Both the position numbers and the translations under genes were made by a program. From Paragordius varius (Eukaryota; Nematomorpha), in NCBI GenBank assembly GCA_964247055.1, contig OZ176050.1, positions 12,276,001 through 12,340,000 of the forward strand: a stretch of DNA of 64,000 nucleotides. Reading direction: 5' to 3'. The notes beneath the pieces are model-generated. The model did no database searches, had not been told where the DNA came from, and worked only from the letters and a program-made list of their open reading frames with translations. Shown here in pieces: positions 41,180-54,200 of the stretch (within the stretch, counting starts at the first letter, position 1; every line of letters begins with the position of its first letter).

Positions 41180-42265
41180 CTGAAATAATTCTAGCGCCAA
41201 CCAATTCGAGATGAGAATTTTTTTAAAACCTTAATTTCATTAAGTTATTTTGGTTTAATTATATAATTTTTATAAGGATAGAAGCATAAATTTAAATTAG
41301 CGTAATTCTATTGGGTAGTTTTTTTAAAATACTAATTTGAAAAAGGTCTGAAGTATTTGGATACCCCATAAAACCGTGAATTTCATTTATTTTGTAAAAG
41401 GATTCAAAATAAACACTCAACGCATTATTTATAACCAAGTAGCACAATGAGACTTGCAAGTAGAAACCTCGATGTAATTTGACTCTTACAAAAATATATG
41501 ATAAACTTAAGACCCTATAATTTTTAATCTCAGCGTCATAATAAATATAAAATATAACGAGGATATTTTTGTAAAGACTAACAATATTTTAAAAGCCAAT
41601 TCTGAAACCATGGACGTTTCACTTTTTCAATTCACCTTTGTTTTTCCAACATTTTGGAAGCAACTCAATTTTAATATACAGCTCGATATCGCCTTTTTAA
41701 AATCTTCCCAAAACCATTACAGTATGGGTTCCAAATTTTCAACCTATTAGCCCTAGTATTAATATATTTACTTATCAAATTATCAACAATCATATAAAAC
41801 CTCGAAAATATTTATTTATGCTATGCTTTTTATAAAAATAGGAGACATTTTACATTTGGTGGTTGTTTTCTAAGAGGCCGTTCCAAACAGTTATATAACT
41901 ACAAGATTTTTCCGAAATCTTACATTTAACAACTGGATATTTTAAACGATTTATTTTAATAATAAACGTAAGATATTCTGCATAAAACTAAAATGTATTC
42001 ATCAATATGAATATTTGATATTGAAGTAAATGAGGTTGAGATATTGGTATATTAAAATAAAAACTTTCGCCATATTCTAAAAGGGAAATATATCAATGAA
42101 AAATATTTAGAATATTAAATTATAAAAACTAGCAAGCTAGTTTACATAGTTAATGTATTTATATTGTGAAATGAATGAAACGAATATAATCATGAGTAAA
42201 TGTAAAATGCGTAATAAATTTACAAAATAAACATTATAAAATGATAAACATGTGTGATAAAAATT
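41180..42265. other. Gap upstream of the unassigned exon
   Basis: AT-rich DNA between the Argonaute 3' end and the unassigned exon. It contains a fragment 'ttggataccccataaaacc' of the TTAACACTT repeat family and no supported exon. Confidence 0.35.
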
Positions 42266-45200
42266 CTATGCAAAATACATTCTAGATAAAGTTTGGGGGT
42301 TAATAGAAATATCCCGATTAATTTTATCCAAATTTATGTTTTGAGCCGATGATGATCCACTCACTGATGCACCATCCCTAAAAAGATAAATTAAAATGTA
42401 TTGTTTATAAATAGAAATGAAAAACAATTTTTTTTATTATAAATGCTCTTTCAAACATTCAATTCCGACATTTTTAGAAACAAAAAATATTTTAAATAAA
42501 AAAAATGTAGATGATAAACTAAGAATATATGAATATTACATATTTTCCTTTGTAAAAAACATTTTTTTCGAAATAACATTAAATTCCCAGAAAATTAAAT
42601 AAATAATCATATGCATCGTTATTTTAATTGTATTTGAGATAAAAAATTAAAATATAAAGAATTTCAAACGGAAATCAAAGTAAAAGTGTGGTTTGTGACA
42701 AAAAAGATGTGTTTTAAAAAAATTATAAAAAATAAAATTTGCAAACTAAAGTAGTAGAAATTTAAATATTTTGTTTGTCATTTAGATAAGAAAAAATGTG
42801 GTTGGTTAAGAAGTGTAACAATTAATACTAAAATAAGTCCTAGAATTTTCTTTGTATCAATATAAATTATTTATTTTTAAGAAAAATAAAAATCCTTGAT
42901 AATATTATTGAATATATATAATTGTAAAATATCTCGGTGTATTCTTATAAAAGGACATCTTTTAGAACATTTTGATGCAAACACATCAAAATTAAAGTAA
43001 ATTTATTAATAAAAGCATCTAACTTTATCAAATTAAAACAAGATAATTAAAAAATAAAAATATATTAGAAAAGAATAATATGTAATCAAAGATACCACCA
43101 AGATTATTCTTTTATTTTTTCCCTAGATTACAAAAGTTAAATAAATAAATATCGTTTTTCATTGAAAGCAAATTTCTTTATATATTTTTGAATCAATAAA
43201 TTATTAATTTTAAATCAATCCAAAAAAAAGAATAATAAAATTTTTACGAAGAATGCATCTCCTCAGCCAAATGGTGTCGGGCCCTAAAAGCCACATGATG
43301 TGCATAATAAGCCGGAGCGGGGATACTTACAGTCCGATTGCAACGAACATAAGAGTGACACAGAGCATATGTTAGTGCTTGAAATTCATCGGCAGAAAGC
43401 TTATTATCATCCCAAAGCAAGTGGTAATGCGTTGGTCGAGATGTACCCTATACACGATATAAAAAGAGTATATTATATTTTAGTTAAAAACAACATTTTT
43501 AGTTTCGTTTGGATGGAAAAATGTTGCATTTGGTTTATGTTAAAAAGGTGTTACATTTGAGTCAAAAATGGTTTAGATGAAGCAAAGTATTCAAAAATCC
43601 ATCTGTCAGTCTCACTGAGTTGTATGAAAATACAATACCCCACACTTTATTGCTGGCTTTGTTCACCAATTGGCACAATACAGTACCGTATGGATAAAAA
43701 ACAACAATAAATATGTGTAAAATTAAACATTTCATGTGAAATATTAAAGTATGAATGTGTAGTCAAAAGAGAAAATTTGCCAATTAATATATATATAATA
43801 GACCTTAATCTTAGTTACCATAAATAAAATAAAAAGAGCAAATTTAAGAAAATCATATCTCTTACTTGAATCCCTGCATGACTACATAGGAAAAAGTCAT
43901 TTTCAATCGGATGTACGATACCCTTATCGACTATCGTTCCAGGGGGTACGTTCCCACTTTTTCCACACTATGTTATATGCATATAAATAGTATAAAAATT
44001 ATTAATTAATGAAAAGAACATAAAATATTAACTTGTTCTAAAACAAAAAACCGTCATTTTTTATCAAATAATAAGCATTTGCAAAATATGTTTCTTTTTT
44101 TATAGCTGTAAAATATCAAGTAAAAGCTGTTATATACCTCAACCACATATTAAATAAATTCAAAATCATAAAAAAATAAAAAACAATAATAGCTTGTTTG
44201 GAAAAACGACAATTTTCTTCTATATAAAAATCTTTTTGTTTACTCTGCTCTCGAATTTCGATTCAGATAAAAAGTTAGTAACCTTTAAAATTATGTCTCA
44301 AAAAATCAAAGAAAAACTATAAATAACCATAATATTTCAAAATACCAAACCAAGTTGATAACTATAAAATCTGTTTCAAAACAAAAACAGAAAAACATAC
44401 CTGATCCCTTGAATCAGTACAAAACAATCGAGTATGATGTCTTTTTTGGACGACGGCAAAAGTTATGAGCGGTTGATATCCTGCTTCGATTTTCGTACAG
44501 GCAGCCTGTATAGCAGCAACTTCGTATTGCAACACCTAAATATTGATTTTATAAATATGTGTGTGGGAAATTATTTATAGTTAGAGAGTATATAAAAAAT
44601 AAAAATATCGGGGTTTTTACCAATCGCTACTTTTGGCTTATTTATAATGCCTCAGAAACTAAACTGATTCCTTTATATAAAATTGCTCATTTACAGTAAA
44701 AAATTAAAATTATACAGACATAATGTATAAAAGACATATATATATTTTTAAAAACAAGCAAACTTTCTTAAAACTTAATTTTTAATTACTTTTTTATAAT
44801 ATATAATTTATTATGTTTTCAATTTACATCTCTTCTATTTCAACCTTTGCAATTTCAAACAATGACAAAAAATGTCTTTGTGTTTGTCTGTATTGCTTGA
44901 GAAAAAAAGAAATATATGCATTCTCATACGTTTTCCGAAAAATTGTTTTAAGGAGATATATATAAACATCTATTATTATTACACAGTGTGCAAAATTAGA
45001 ATTTTTTTCTCAGGATATCATACCTAGCTTAATATGACCGTTGTGACATATACATCTCAAAAATATAAGGATAATAAAATTGTAAATGAAGAAAACTTTT
45101 TTTCCACTTTTTCCATATATGGTTATATTCGGAAAAAAACAATTTATTTGAATCCTTGATCAAAAATTATAAAACTTATATATAATATTAAATAATATTG

Positions 45201-48200
45201 AATAAATATTATTTGCAAATTTTGGCGCAATATGAATTGATAAATTTAAAATAAACCTCAAATTAGTAAATCCAAATAATTTTGGCCTTTTATATTCATA
45301 TAAAAAACTCGATGAAAATTAATATAATATGTGCTAAAATTTAAGTTTAACTTTATTTGTTAATAATAATACCATTTATATATATAATAATAATTACATA
45401 TACACAAAATATAAATGGACAAGATTTTAACATAAATAATAATCTTTTAATATAAATGTCTTGGTGATATGATTTTATATGAGAAATCCAGGTGTATCAA
45501 GAATAAAACAGAATGAAATTGTCAAGTTAGATAAAAGGTTTAACCCTGATATTGATTGTATATAATATAATAATTTTAGGTAACAGAAACATTTTTATTT
45601 TTTACATATAAAAAAAAACTTTTAAGCCCAATGAATGTTGCAATCATATATATATATATATAAATCATAATAAAAAAATATTACAGTTACATGTTTTAAT
45701 GGCTTTTTAGGTGCATTCTAAAAATTGGAAATGTGAAATTAAAAAATTCAAATTATGCCCATTTTTTCTTAAATTATTTTTTAAAACGGCAGTTTATGGC
45801 TATAAAAAGACTTAAACTTTAATCATTTTTAGTAAAACTGGGCCACTAAAAGCGTATTTATAACCCTGAATTAAAGATATACTCTTTATAGTATAAATAT
45901 CTGCAAGTATGTTGCACAGTTCTTGAGAGAAGATATTTTTGCAGCTGTAAATCTTTTGTTGAGTGGCAATGCTTTATATATGCTTATATTTGAAATTATT
46001 AAAAAGTGTGGATATACATTTTATGATAAACTATTTTAATCAGGTATTTTATGTTATTAACATTTTGGCAAAAAAGACTTTCTCATTCTCAAGAATTTTT
46101 TCAATGAGTTGGATCTCATATGCCGCCTAAGTAGGATAGCCTGTTACCGATGATCCAAGAGGAGAATGGATAATCTACGAGAAACCAATGAAACCTTGGC
46201 AGAACTCAACATTAAAACTAAAAATATCAGAGTTTTATTTACTTAGTTTCAAAAAGGATGATCTCGTTTCTAAAACTTTCATCGAAAAATATAATTTTAG
46301 ATTGAAAAGAGTGAATATATGATATGTATAGCAAAAATATGTTTATTACACAAAGAACAATGTAAATTATAAATTATAGGAAGAATATAGGTAATTAACA
46401 TTATAGAAGGTAATTTACATGCACACCGTGATTTGCATAAAAATATAAATTTAACAAATTCGAATAAATAACAGGTATATTGTATCATAATGGTTGATCT
46501 AGACAATAATGCCAAAGATAATCATCATATGACTGAGGCTTTTGTTTCTATACAAATCTTCAATTTTTTGCAAGGTCTGATAAACTCTTTCACTAATCGG
46601 ATCGGTGAGTTTACTTACCGAGTGGAAATTCGTCTATGTGCTGATCCACTATATATAGGAGCGACATATTTACACCTAATATGAAATTTATCCAGTTGGT
46701 AAAAACTACTAACAAGATCTGATGCCAATTCCCTGCAGTTCTCACTTTTGTAATGATAGAGGAAGTTATCATTAAATAACTTGTATGCCCAAGCAATCAT
46801 CGCTTTAACCCCTATCAAATTAGAGAATTCTTCATCTGCCAAGAGTTGGTCGATTTGGGGACCAGTCAAGCACCCATTTGATAATTTAGATTTGGACATT
46901 TTGAATTTACCAAAATAATGGTCAAATGCTAAATCACCATCCATATCCAAATTTATCAAAAAGGTTCTTGCCACCCTTAATTTTATGTGTAGAAGAGGGA
47001 CCACTAATCTATCCACATCGACATGGTTTCATTTCTATCCCATACTCTTCAATTACATAAACCAATCTTGAGAATATATCCCCAGGATCACTGAAGTGCA
47101 TTTCAATATCCCGGTTATTGAAATGGCACCACGGGCATGAAAAGGTAGGATAACCCGATTTTAGTCCTCTTAAAATTGACAGAAACTATCATCATCAAAA
47201 GGTTAAATAATACTTTGAAATCACCAATTATGGTTATCATACCCTATCAATCGCAACATTTCTGAATACAATTCTTAGCTTTCCCGCTCATTTGGCTGCT
47301 TCCCCTTCTATGCAACCGTAGCAGTAATACTTTATTTTCCCATGCCTACACCTTCAAAAATGGGATACGCTATTGTTGTGATATACTTTTTTAATCTAGC
47401 AGACAAAAAAAATATTCAGGAAGATTGGAACCTTTTCATGGATGCGAATTAGGTTTTTCATATATTTGTATTTCTTTAATAATTAATATAAAACTGATTG
47501 CTATGTAGCTTCAAAGTTGTCTTGCTTCATGATATGGCGATTTCCAAACCCTTGATTATTGCATGGAAAGGAAAGCAGCCAAATGAGCGGGAAAGCTATG
47601 AATTGTATTCAGAAATGTTGCGCCTGATAGGGTATGATAACCAATGGTTTCAAAATAATATGATGATAGTTTCTGTCAATTTTAAGAGGACTGAAATCGG
47701 GTTATCCTACCTTTTGATGCCCGTAATGCCATTTCAAAAACAGGGATATTGAAATGCATTTCAGTCTGCCTGGGGATATATACCCAAGATTGGTTGATGT
47801 GATTGGAGAGTATGGGATAGAAATAAAACCATTTGTCGATATGGATAAATTAGTGGTCCCTCCTCTTCACATAAAATTGGGGCTGGCAAGAACCTTTTTG
47901 ATTAATTTGGATATGGATGTTGGTTTAGCATTTGACCATTATCTTGGTAAATTCAAAATCTCCAAATTAAATTATCAAATGGGTGCTTGACTGGTCCCCA
48001 AATCGACCAACTATTGGAACATGAAGAATTTTATAATTTGATGGGGGTTAAAGAGAGGATTGCTTGGGAGGCATACATGTTATTTAATAATAACTTCCTC
48101 TATCATTACAAAAGTGAGAAGTACAGAGAGTTTGCATCAATCAGATCTCGTTAGTAGTTTTCAGCAACTGTGTAAATTTGAAGTCATAATAAATCAATAT

Positions 48201-51200
48201 ATTATGATTTAACACCATTAACTATTAGGTATAAATATGTCGCTCAAACTACACATAGTTGATCAGCACATAGACAAATTTCGACTCAGTAAACTCACCG
48301 ATCAGACTGGTGAAATGGTTCATCAGACCTTGCAAAAAATTGAAGATTTGTATGGGAAAAAAAACCACAGTCATATGATTGGTGAGTATCTTTTGCATTA
48401 TCGCCTAGATCAATTATTATGATACAATATACCTGTTAATTATTCAAATTTGATAGATTCATATTTCCATGCAAATCCCGTTGTGCATGATTATATGCAC
48501 TTGTATATTTATAATGTAAATTACCTTCATTCATATATTCTTCCTATAATTAATAATATACATTCTGTTCGTTGTGTAATAAATATATTTTTGCTAAGGA
48601 TATCATATATTCACACTTTTCAATCTAAAATTATGTTTTTCGATGAATGTTTTAGAAACGAGATCACCTTTTTGAAACTTTGTGAATAAAATTCTTCCAT
48701 AGATTTCCATTTTTAGTTTTAATGTTAAGTTCTGCCAAAGTTCCATTGGTTTCTCGTAGATTATCCATTCTCTTCTTGGGTCATCGGTAACAAACTATCC
48801 TACTTAGGCGACATATAAAATCCAACTCATTAGAAAAGTTCTTGAGATTGAGAAAGTCTTTTTTGCCAATATATTAATGACCTAAAATACCTGAAAATTT
48901 ATCATGAAATGTATATCACACTTTTTAATAGATTCACATATAAGCATTTAAAGCATTGCTACTCAACAAAAGATGTAAAGGGCTGCAAAAATATCTTTCA
49001 CGAACCGTGCAACATATTATAACTATAAAAACTTACAGAGATTTATACTATAAATAGTATATCTTGTAATTGAGGGCTATAAATACGCTTTTAGTGGCGC
49101 AGTTTTACTAAAAATGATTAAAGTTTAATTCTTTCCATAGCCATAAACTGTCTTTTCAAAAAATAATCCAAGAAAATAATAGGGCATAATTTAATTTATT
49201 TAATTTAACATTTCTAATTTGTGAAATGCACCTAAAAAGCCATTAAAACATGTAACTGTAATAAATAATTCAGTATTATGATTAGTGTATAAATATATGA
49301 TTTCAATATTCATTGGGCTTGAAAGTTTTCTTATATGTAAATAAAAATGTTTCAGTTACTTAAAATTATTATAAATTATGATACTATCAGTATCATAATT
49401 AAACCTTTTATTTATTTTAAAAATTTCATTCTGCTTTATTATTGATACACCTGGATTTCTCATATGAATTACATATGACTAAAATCATATCACTAGAACA
49501 TTTATATTAAAAATTTTAATTTAGTAATATTAAAAATTTTAAAAATTTATAACTTTGTGTTTATATAATTTTTATTACATATAAGTGGTATTAATATTAA
49601 TAAATAAAGTTAAACTTAAATTTGGGCGAATATTCTATTAATTTTTATCGAGTAATTTTTATGTTACTAATATAAAGGGCTAAATTTAGTTGGATTTACT
49701 TAATTGAGGTTTATTAAAAATCTATCCTTTGATATTGAGCCAAAATTTTCAAAAAATATTTAATTATTATTATTTATATATAAAAGTTTTATAATTTTTG
49801 ATCATGGATTATGCAAATAAATTGATTTTTTCCGAATATAACCATATATGGAAAACAATTTTTTTATCCTTTTATTTTTGAGATGCATATATGTCACAAC
49901 ATTCATATTAAGCTAGGTGTGATATCTTGAAAAAATTTGTTGCACACTGTGTTATAGTTTTCCAGATTATGCTTTTATATTTAATAACGTACATTTCAAA
50001 CACATTAATTAATTATCTTTCAAAAAAGTAGCTCAAGTGTTAGACGCCTTTGTAAAATAAACTTGAATGATCACAACCACACATTTTATTATGAAAAATT
50101 GCTTTAAACTTCCGAATTCACATTTTTTAAAACTATTCTACACTCATTTAACACTAAGTTTTCAAATATTCCATATACTACAGTATGCACATTTATTTTT
50201 GGCAAATTGGCAACACAATAGCGTCTGGGTAAAAACAACAAATGGTTAAGGTTCAGAGTCTTGTTTGACAGCATTAAATTTGTTTGTTTGTTAAATTATA
50301 AACAAAAATTGCTTTATATCATACGTTACTGTTTGCCAATCGACCAACATATATATATTTTATAATCCCGCCCGCATAAATATAAATAAATAAATAAGTA
50401 AGCAAAAGCAAGTAAGATACCTGTAAAAATTGTCCCTCACTCACACCATCCCGATAAAAGATAATTTTGGTCGGTTTAGCTCCATTGTTTTGATGATAGA
50501 AACGGCGTAATAGTAATGTAATCATTTCAGACAAATTCTCGATAATTTCAACTCGGTGACCTTGGGCCTTAACGCACGCCATATATTTTTGTGGGTAATG
50601 ATCCATGCTCCCAACCACCTACATATTAATTAAAGGATGATGGCGCATTTCTATAGTTGCATAAGTAAGCAACCAGTGATACTCAAACCGCATGCGACCC
50701 TAAAAGAAGTGCTTTTTTATGACCTGCGACCCTAAATTTTTGATTTAATACTAATTTGGTGCATAAATATCTGCAAATGTGTCAAACAACAATAAAATTT
50801 TATCGGTTTTATGGCCCTTGAGACAGGAAAAAAAATTTTTTTGGAACTTTAAAAAAATTTTTGTAAAACAAGATATTTCAAATAAATGATGAATGGAACT
50901 GTACATATTAGTGTCTACTTATAAACAATTTTTAATTACCTAAATAGATTGATGTTAGTCATAAATAAATTGTGCGATTGATTGATAATTTAAGTTACAA
51001 AAAACTCAAACAATCAAGGATTAATATATTAATCAAAATATAAAAACCAAAAAATCAATAAACGTTTAAAAAGTTAATTTTATACAACACATAAACAACA
51101 GGTATTTAAAAAAGGTGGTAAACTTTCGTCAATCGTATTGGTTCGAATTAGTTAATAAATTCAATTTGTCTGGGGAAAAAATAAAGACTTTTTAAGTTTT

Positions 51201-54200
51201 GTAATAATTCTAAGCTAATTAAATGGACATTGACCGACTTTTATAATAAATTAATAATGAGTAAGTAATCTGTAACATACAAAAAACAGTAAATTATTAT
51301 AACAAAACGTAAAAATTTGACTTTTTTCAATTACAAAATCACATTTTATTTATAATCATGAATTTCTTAACCTTTGTTTTAACAGAGATATAAATTGCAG
51401 ATACTCGCTTTTTATCAAAATTGTCATATAATATAATTAGAAAATATATTAGTAGCTTTTACCTAAAACATCAGAAGAATATCATTTATAACGAAAATGG
51501 GGTCCAATCATGAAAAGATCAATTGTAAATTATAAGAAAAACAAATATAGTTTTCTTTATAAATCAATATTTAGTTTTAATCATAGATAACAAACCGCAG
51601 CAATAGAAGGCATCTTATTATCACCAGGCATGGGATGAGTAACATCCGCCCCCAAAACTATAACGGGTTCCTTGAACAGGGCCATTTTCATTGGGTAAAT
51701 TACGTTATCATTTATTCCATCACATTTAGCATTAATCTGAATATTGCAGAGGAGAAATAATTATAATAAAATATTAACCGCTTAGAAATTAATCAAGCCT
51801 ATATTACAAATAAATAAAAACATCATTTATGTAAAAAGGAAAAAACTCTAAAATATATCAATCGAATTTTAGAAATGACTCTGTTTATTTATTGCATAAA
51901 TATATCACCAAATTAGACATATAACGTAATAATTCAATTTAATAATGGGAAAATATAGGCCATATGTAAAATATTATAAGCATTGCTAAGATATTAGATC
52001 AGACCATACTAAATGTACAAATCTACATTCAAAACATATATCATTACCAATTTAATGGAATATTATGGGAATTTTATAACCCTATATTACGTATATGCTG
52101 CCTTTAAAATCCAAATTTATATGGAGACTCGTAAACCAAGTCCCAAAACGTTAAAACAGACAGAATAAAAAAATTAGGGTAAACACACCAGTAAATAACC
52201 CCAGTTGTTTTTAACTATTCTCTACTAAAACAATATATTGAAAAACAGTCAGTCACGCGAAAAAAAGTTACCCCCAAAGACAGCCGAATAATAAAGTACG
52301 CACATATAAATTTGAATATCGGATACATACCATTAAGCAGAAATTAACAAGGGCCGGACTGCTCCTCGATTTGGTTTGATTAAACCGCTTTCTTAATCAT
52401 ACAAAGTATTTTATAAACTTATTCCAAAATCAAATCTCATTATACCCTTTAAAATGCACCAGTACTAAGTTCTAAAAAGTTGTATCTCTTGATTCCACCA
52501 ATGTAACAAGAATATATTTATCTAGGGTCAAAGTCAAGCGAAAATTTATATTACCTTTAGGCACAAATTAACCAGTAGGGCTGGACTACTCCTTTGAACA
52601 TTTTTGCTTTGGATACATTGGGTCATGAAACCGTAAACGACATCACCAAGCCGTTTTATGCGCGGGTACAGAGGTGAAGTCCTCCCTCCCCCCATCCCCG
52701 GCAAGATAACTATAACGAGTTGTAAGGCACCTTTCTCGGGTTCCACCCGTTTCTTGAGATGATCAAACAGTTCGTCTAAATCACGTTCATTAGCGTACGT
52801 GCGAAACGTTGGGATCGGATTTAAATGTAAATTCATGGATGCACCTAAGCATATGAAACAAAATTGTTGTTATAATTTGTGTAATTGTTATCGATAATAA
52901 AAGTTAAAAATTAAAAATCTAATTATATTTTATATACGCATTCATTCGAGATTAATCGAAAACACATTAGGCATTATTGTATAATGCGAATTTCCCTCAC
53001 TATTTGGCTATGAAACATGATAAACAGATAAAAAGTAAACCACAACATTTGAATTCAAAAATAAGAGAGCGAAAAAAGATTTATCTATTATTGACAATAT
53101 ATATGGCCAATAAAGCTTAAACCCTTTTTTCAAAAAAAAAGTTTTTCAAATTTATTTTTTCCGTTAATAATTAATATACAATATGCACATTTATGCTGGA
53201 GGATTCACATCATAGTTGGTCAATTAACAACTTGGTAATTTATGAAAAAAACAACTAAAAACAATATTTACCTATCTTATATTATATGGACAAAATTAAT
53301 TTTATAACATACGCTACTATATTACAAATCAATCAACCATAATGAGGAATAAGCAAACATAAAGTGTATACTGTAAAACAAACTCGTTTTTTAGTAAATA
53401 TCTAAAATATTTAACCTGTATTACAGAGACCCTTAAAGAAGGCACTCAATGCTTGATCATTACAACGGTTCATGGATTCGAGGATGAGTAAGGCCCAACG
53501 ATCGATTTGAGCTCCGCGCAAAAACTTTTCACCTTGTCTCATGTCCCACACACCGCGGCTAGGTATGATAGTTTTTTCCCTTTGTTTCTATAGCAAAATT
53601 TATTATTTAACTATTAGTTTTGATAAACTTAAATTTGAATAAATTATATGAATACAATAGTAAAAAGCCAATTGTATATTTATTTCATAAAGACAAAAAG
53701 CATAAAAAGTAATATATATATATATATATATATATTTAAAACTATATCATCAAACCTTAAAAAAATTAATTTATAACCAAATAAACAAGTTAATCCTTTT
53801 GAGGTCAATTTAAATGTTTTGATCAAATGTTGAATGGTTTTAAAAATTAATACTGCAATTTAAATTAATGTTAGTTTATTCCGATTCTTTTTTTTTTCTT
53901 ATTTAAAAGTAGCTACATTTTCAATACCAACTATTATTATTTAATCCACATATATACCATTTAGAGTTCACCCTTGAACAATATAAATTCACCCTAAAAT
54001 AATTTATGTGTTTTTTAAAGTTGAATTTATATTTTTTTAACTTCTTAATCAAATTTTTCAAATTAATATAATACTGAAAAAATAAAAAACTATGCCATAA
54101 AAATATATTTCATATTAATAATGAGTTATATTAGCCAAACACATCATTTATTTTTAGGGTAAATTTGAATTATTAAAGGGTGAATTTGAATTGTAAATGG

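Larger units (their letters stand above)
44981..49952. mobile_element. 5-kb palindromic transposon inside Argonaute intron 17
   Basis: Two arms of about 2.3 kb (44981-47318 and 47559-49952) are inverted copies around a spacer of about 240 bp. The tips read ACACAGTGTGC on the left and its complement on the right. Matching landmarks include 'gctttcccgctcatttggctgc' at 47278 against 'gcagccaaatgagcggg' at 47575, and 'gttctgccaaag' at 48727 against 'cttggcagaactc' at 46195. Arms are similar but carry mismatches and indels. Each arm holds a broken copy of the same protein gene, transcribed outward from the centre. No target duplication could be fixed. Confidence 0.85.

Noticed and set aside
46297-48689. 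Functional gene in the palindrome
   Set aside because: Both copies have frameshifts and stops, and several listed frames are antisense; treated as transposon pseudogenes.
52331-52384. Counting this as a genuine Argonaute exon
   Set aside because: Exon 15 and exon 16 already join perfectly (NLCLK-INAKCDG). Adding the echo would repeat about 17 residues, and no clean acceptor in frame precedes it.
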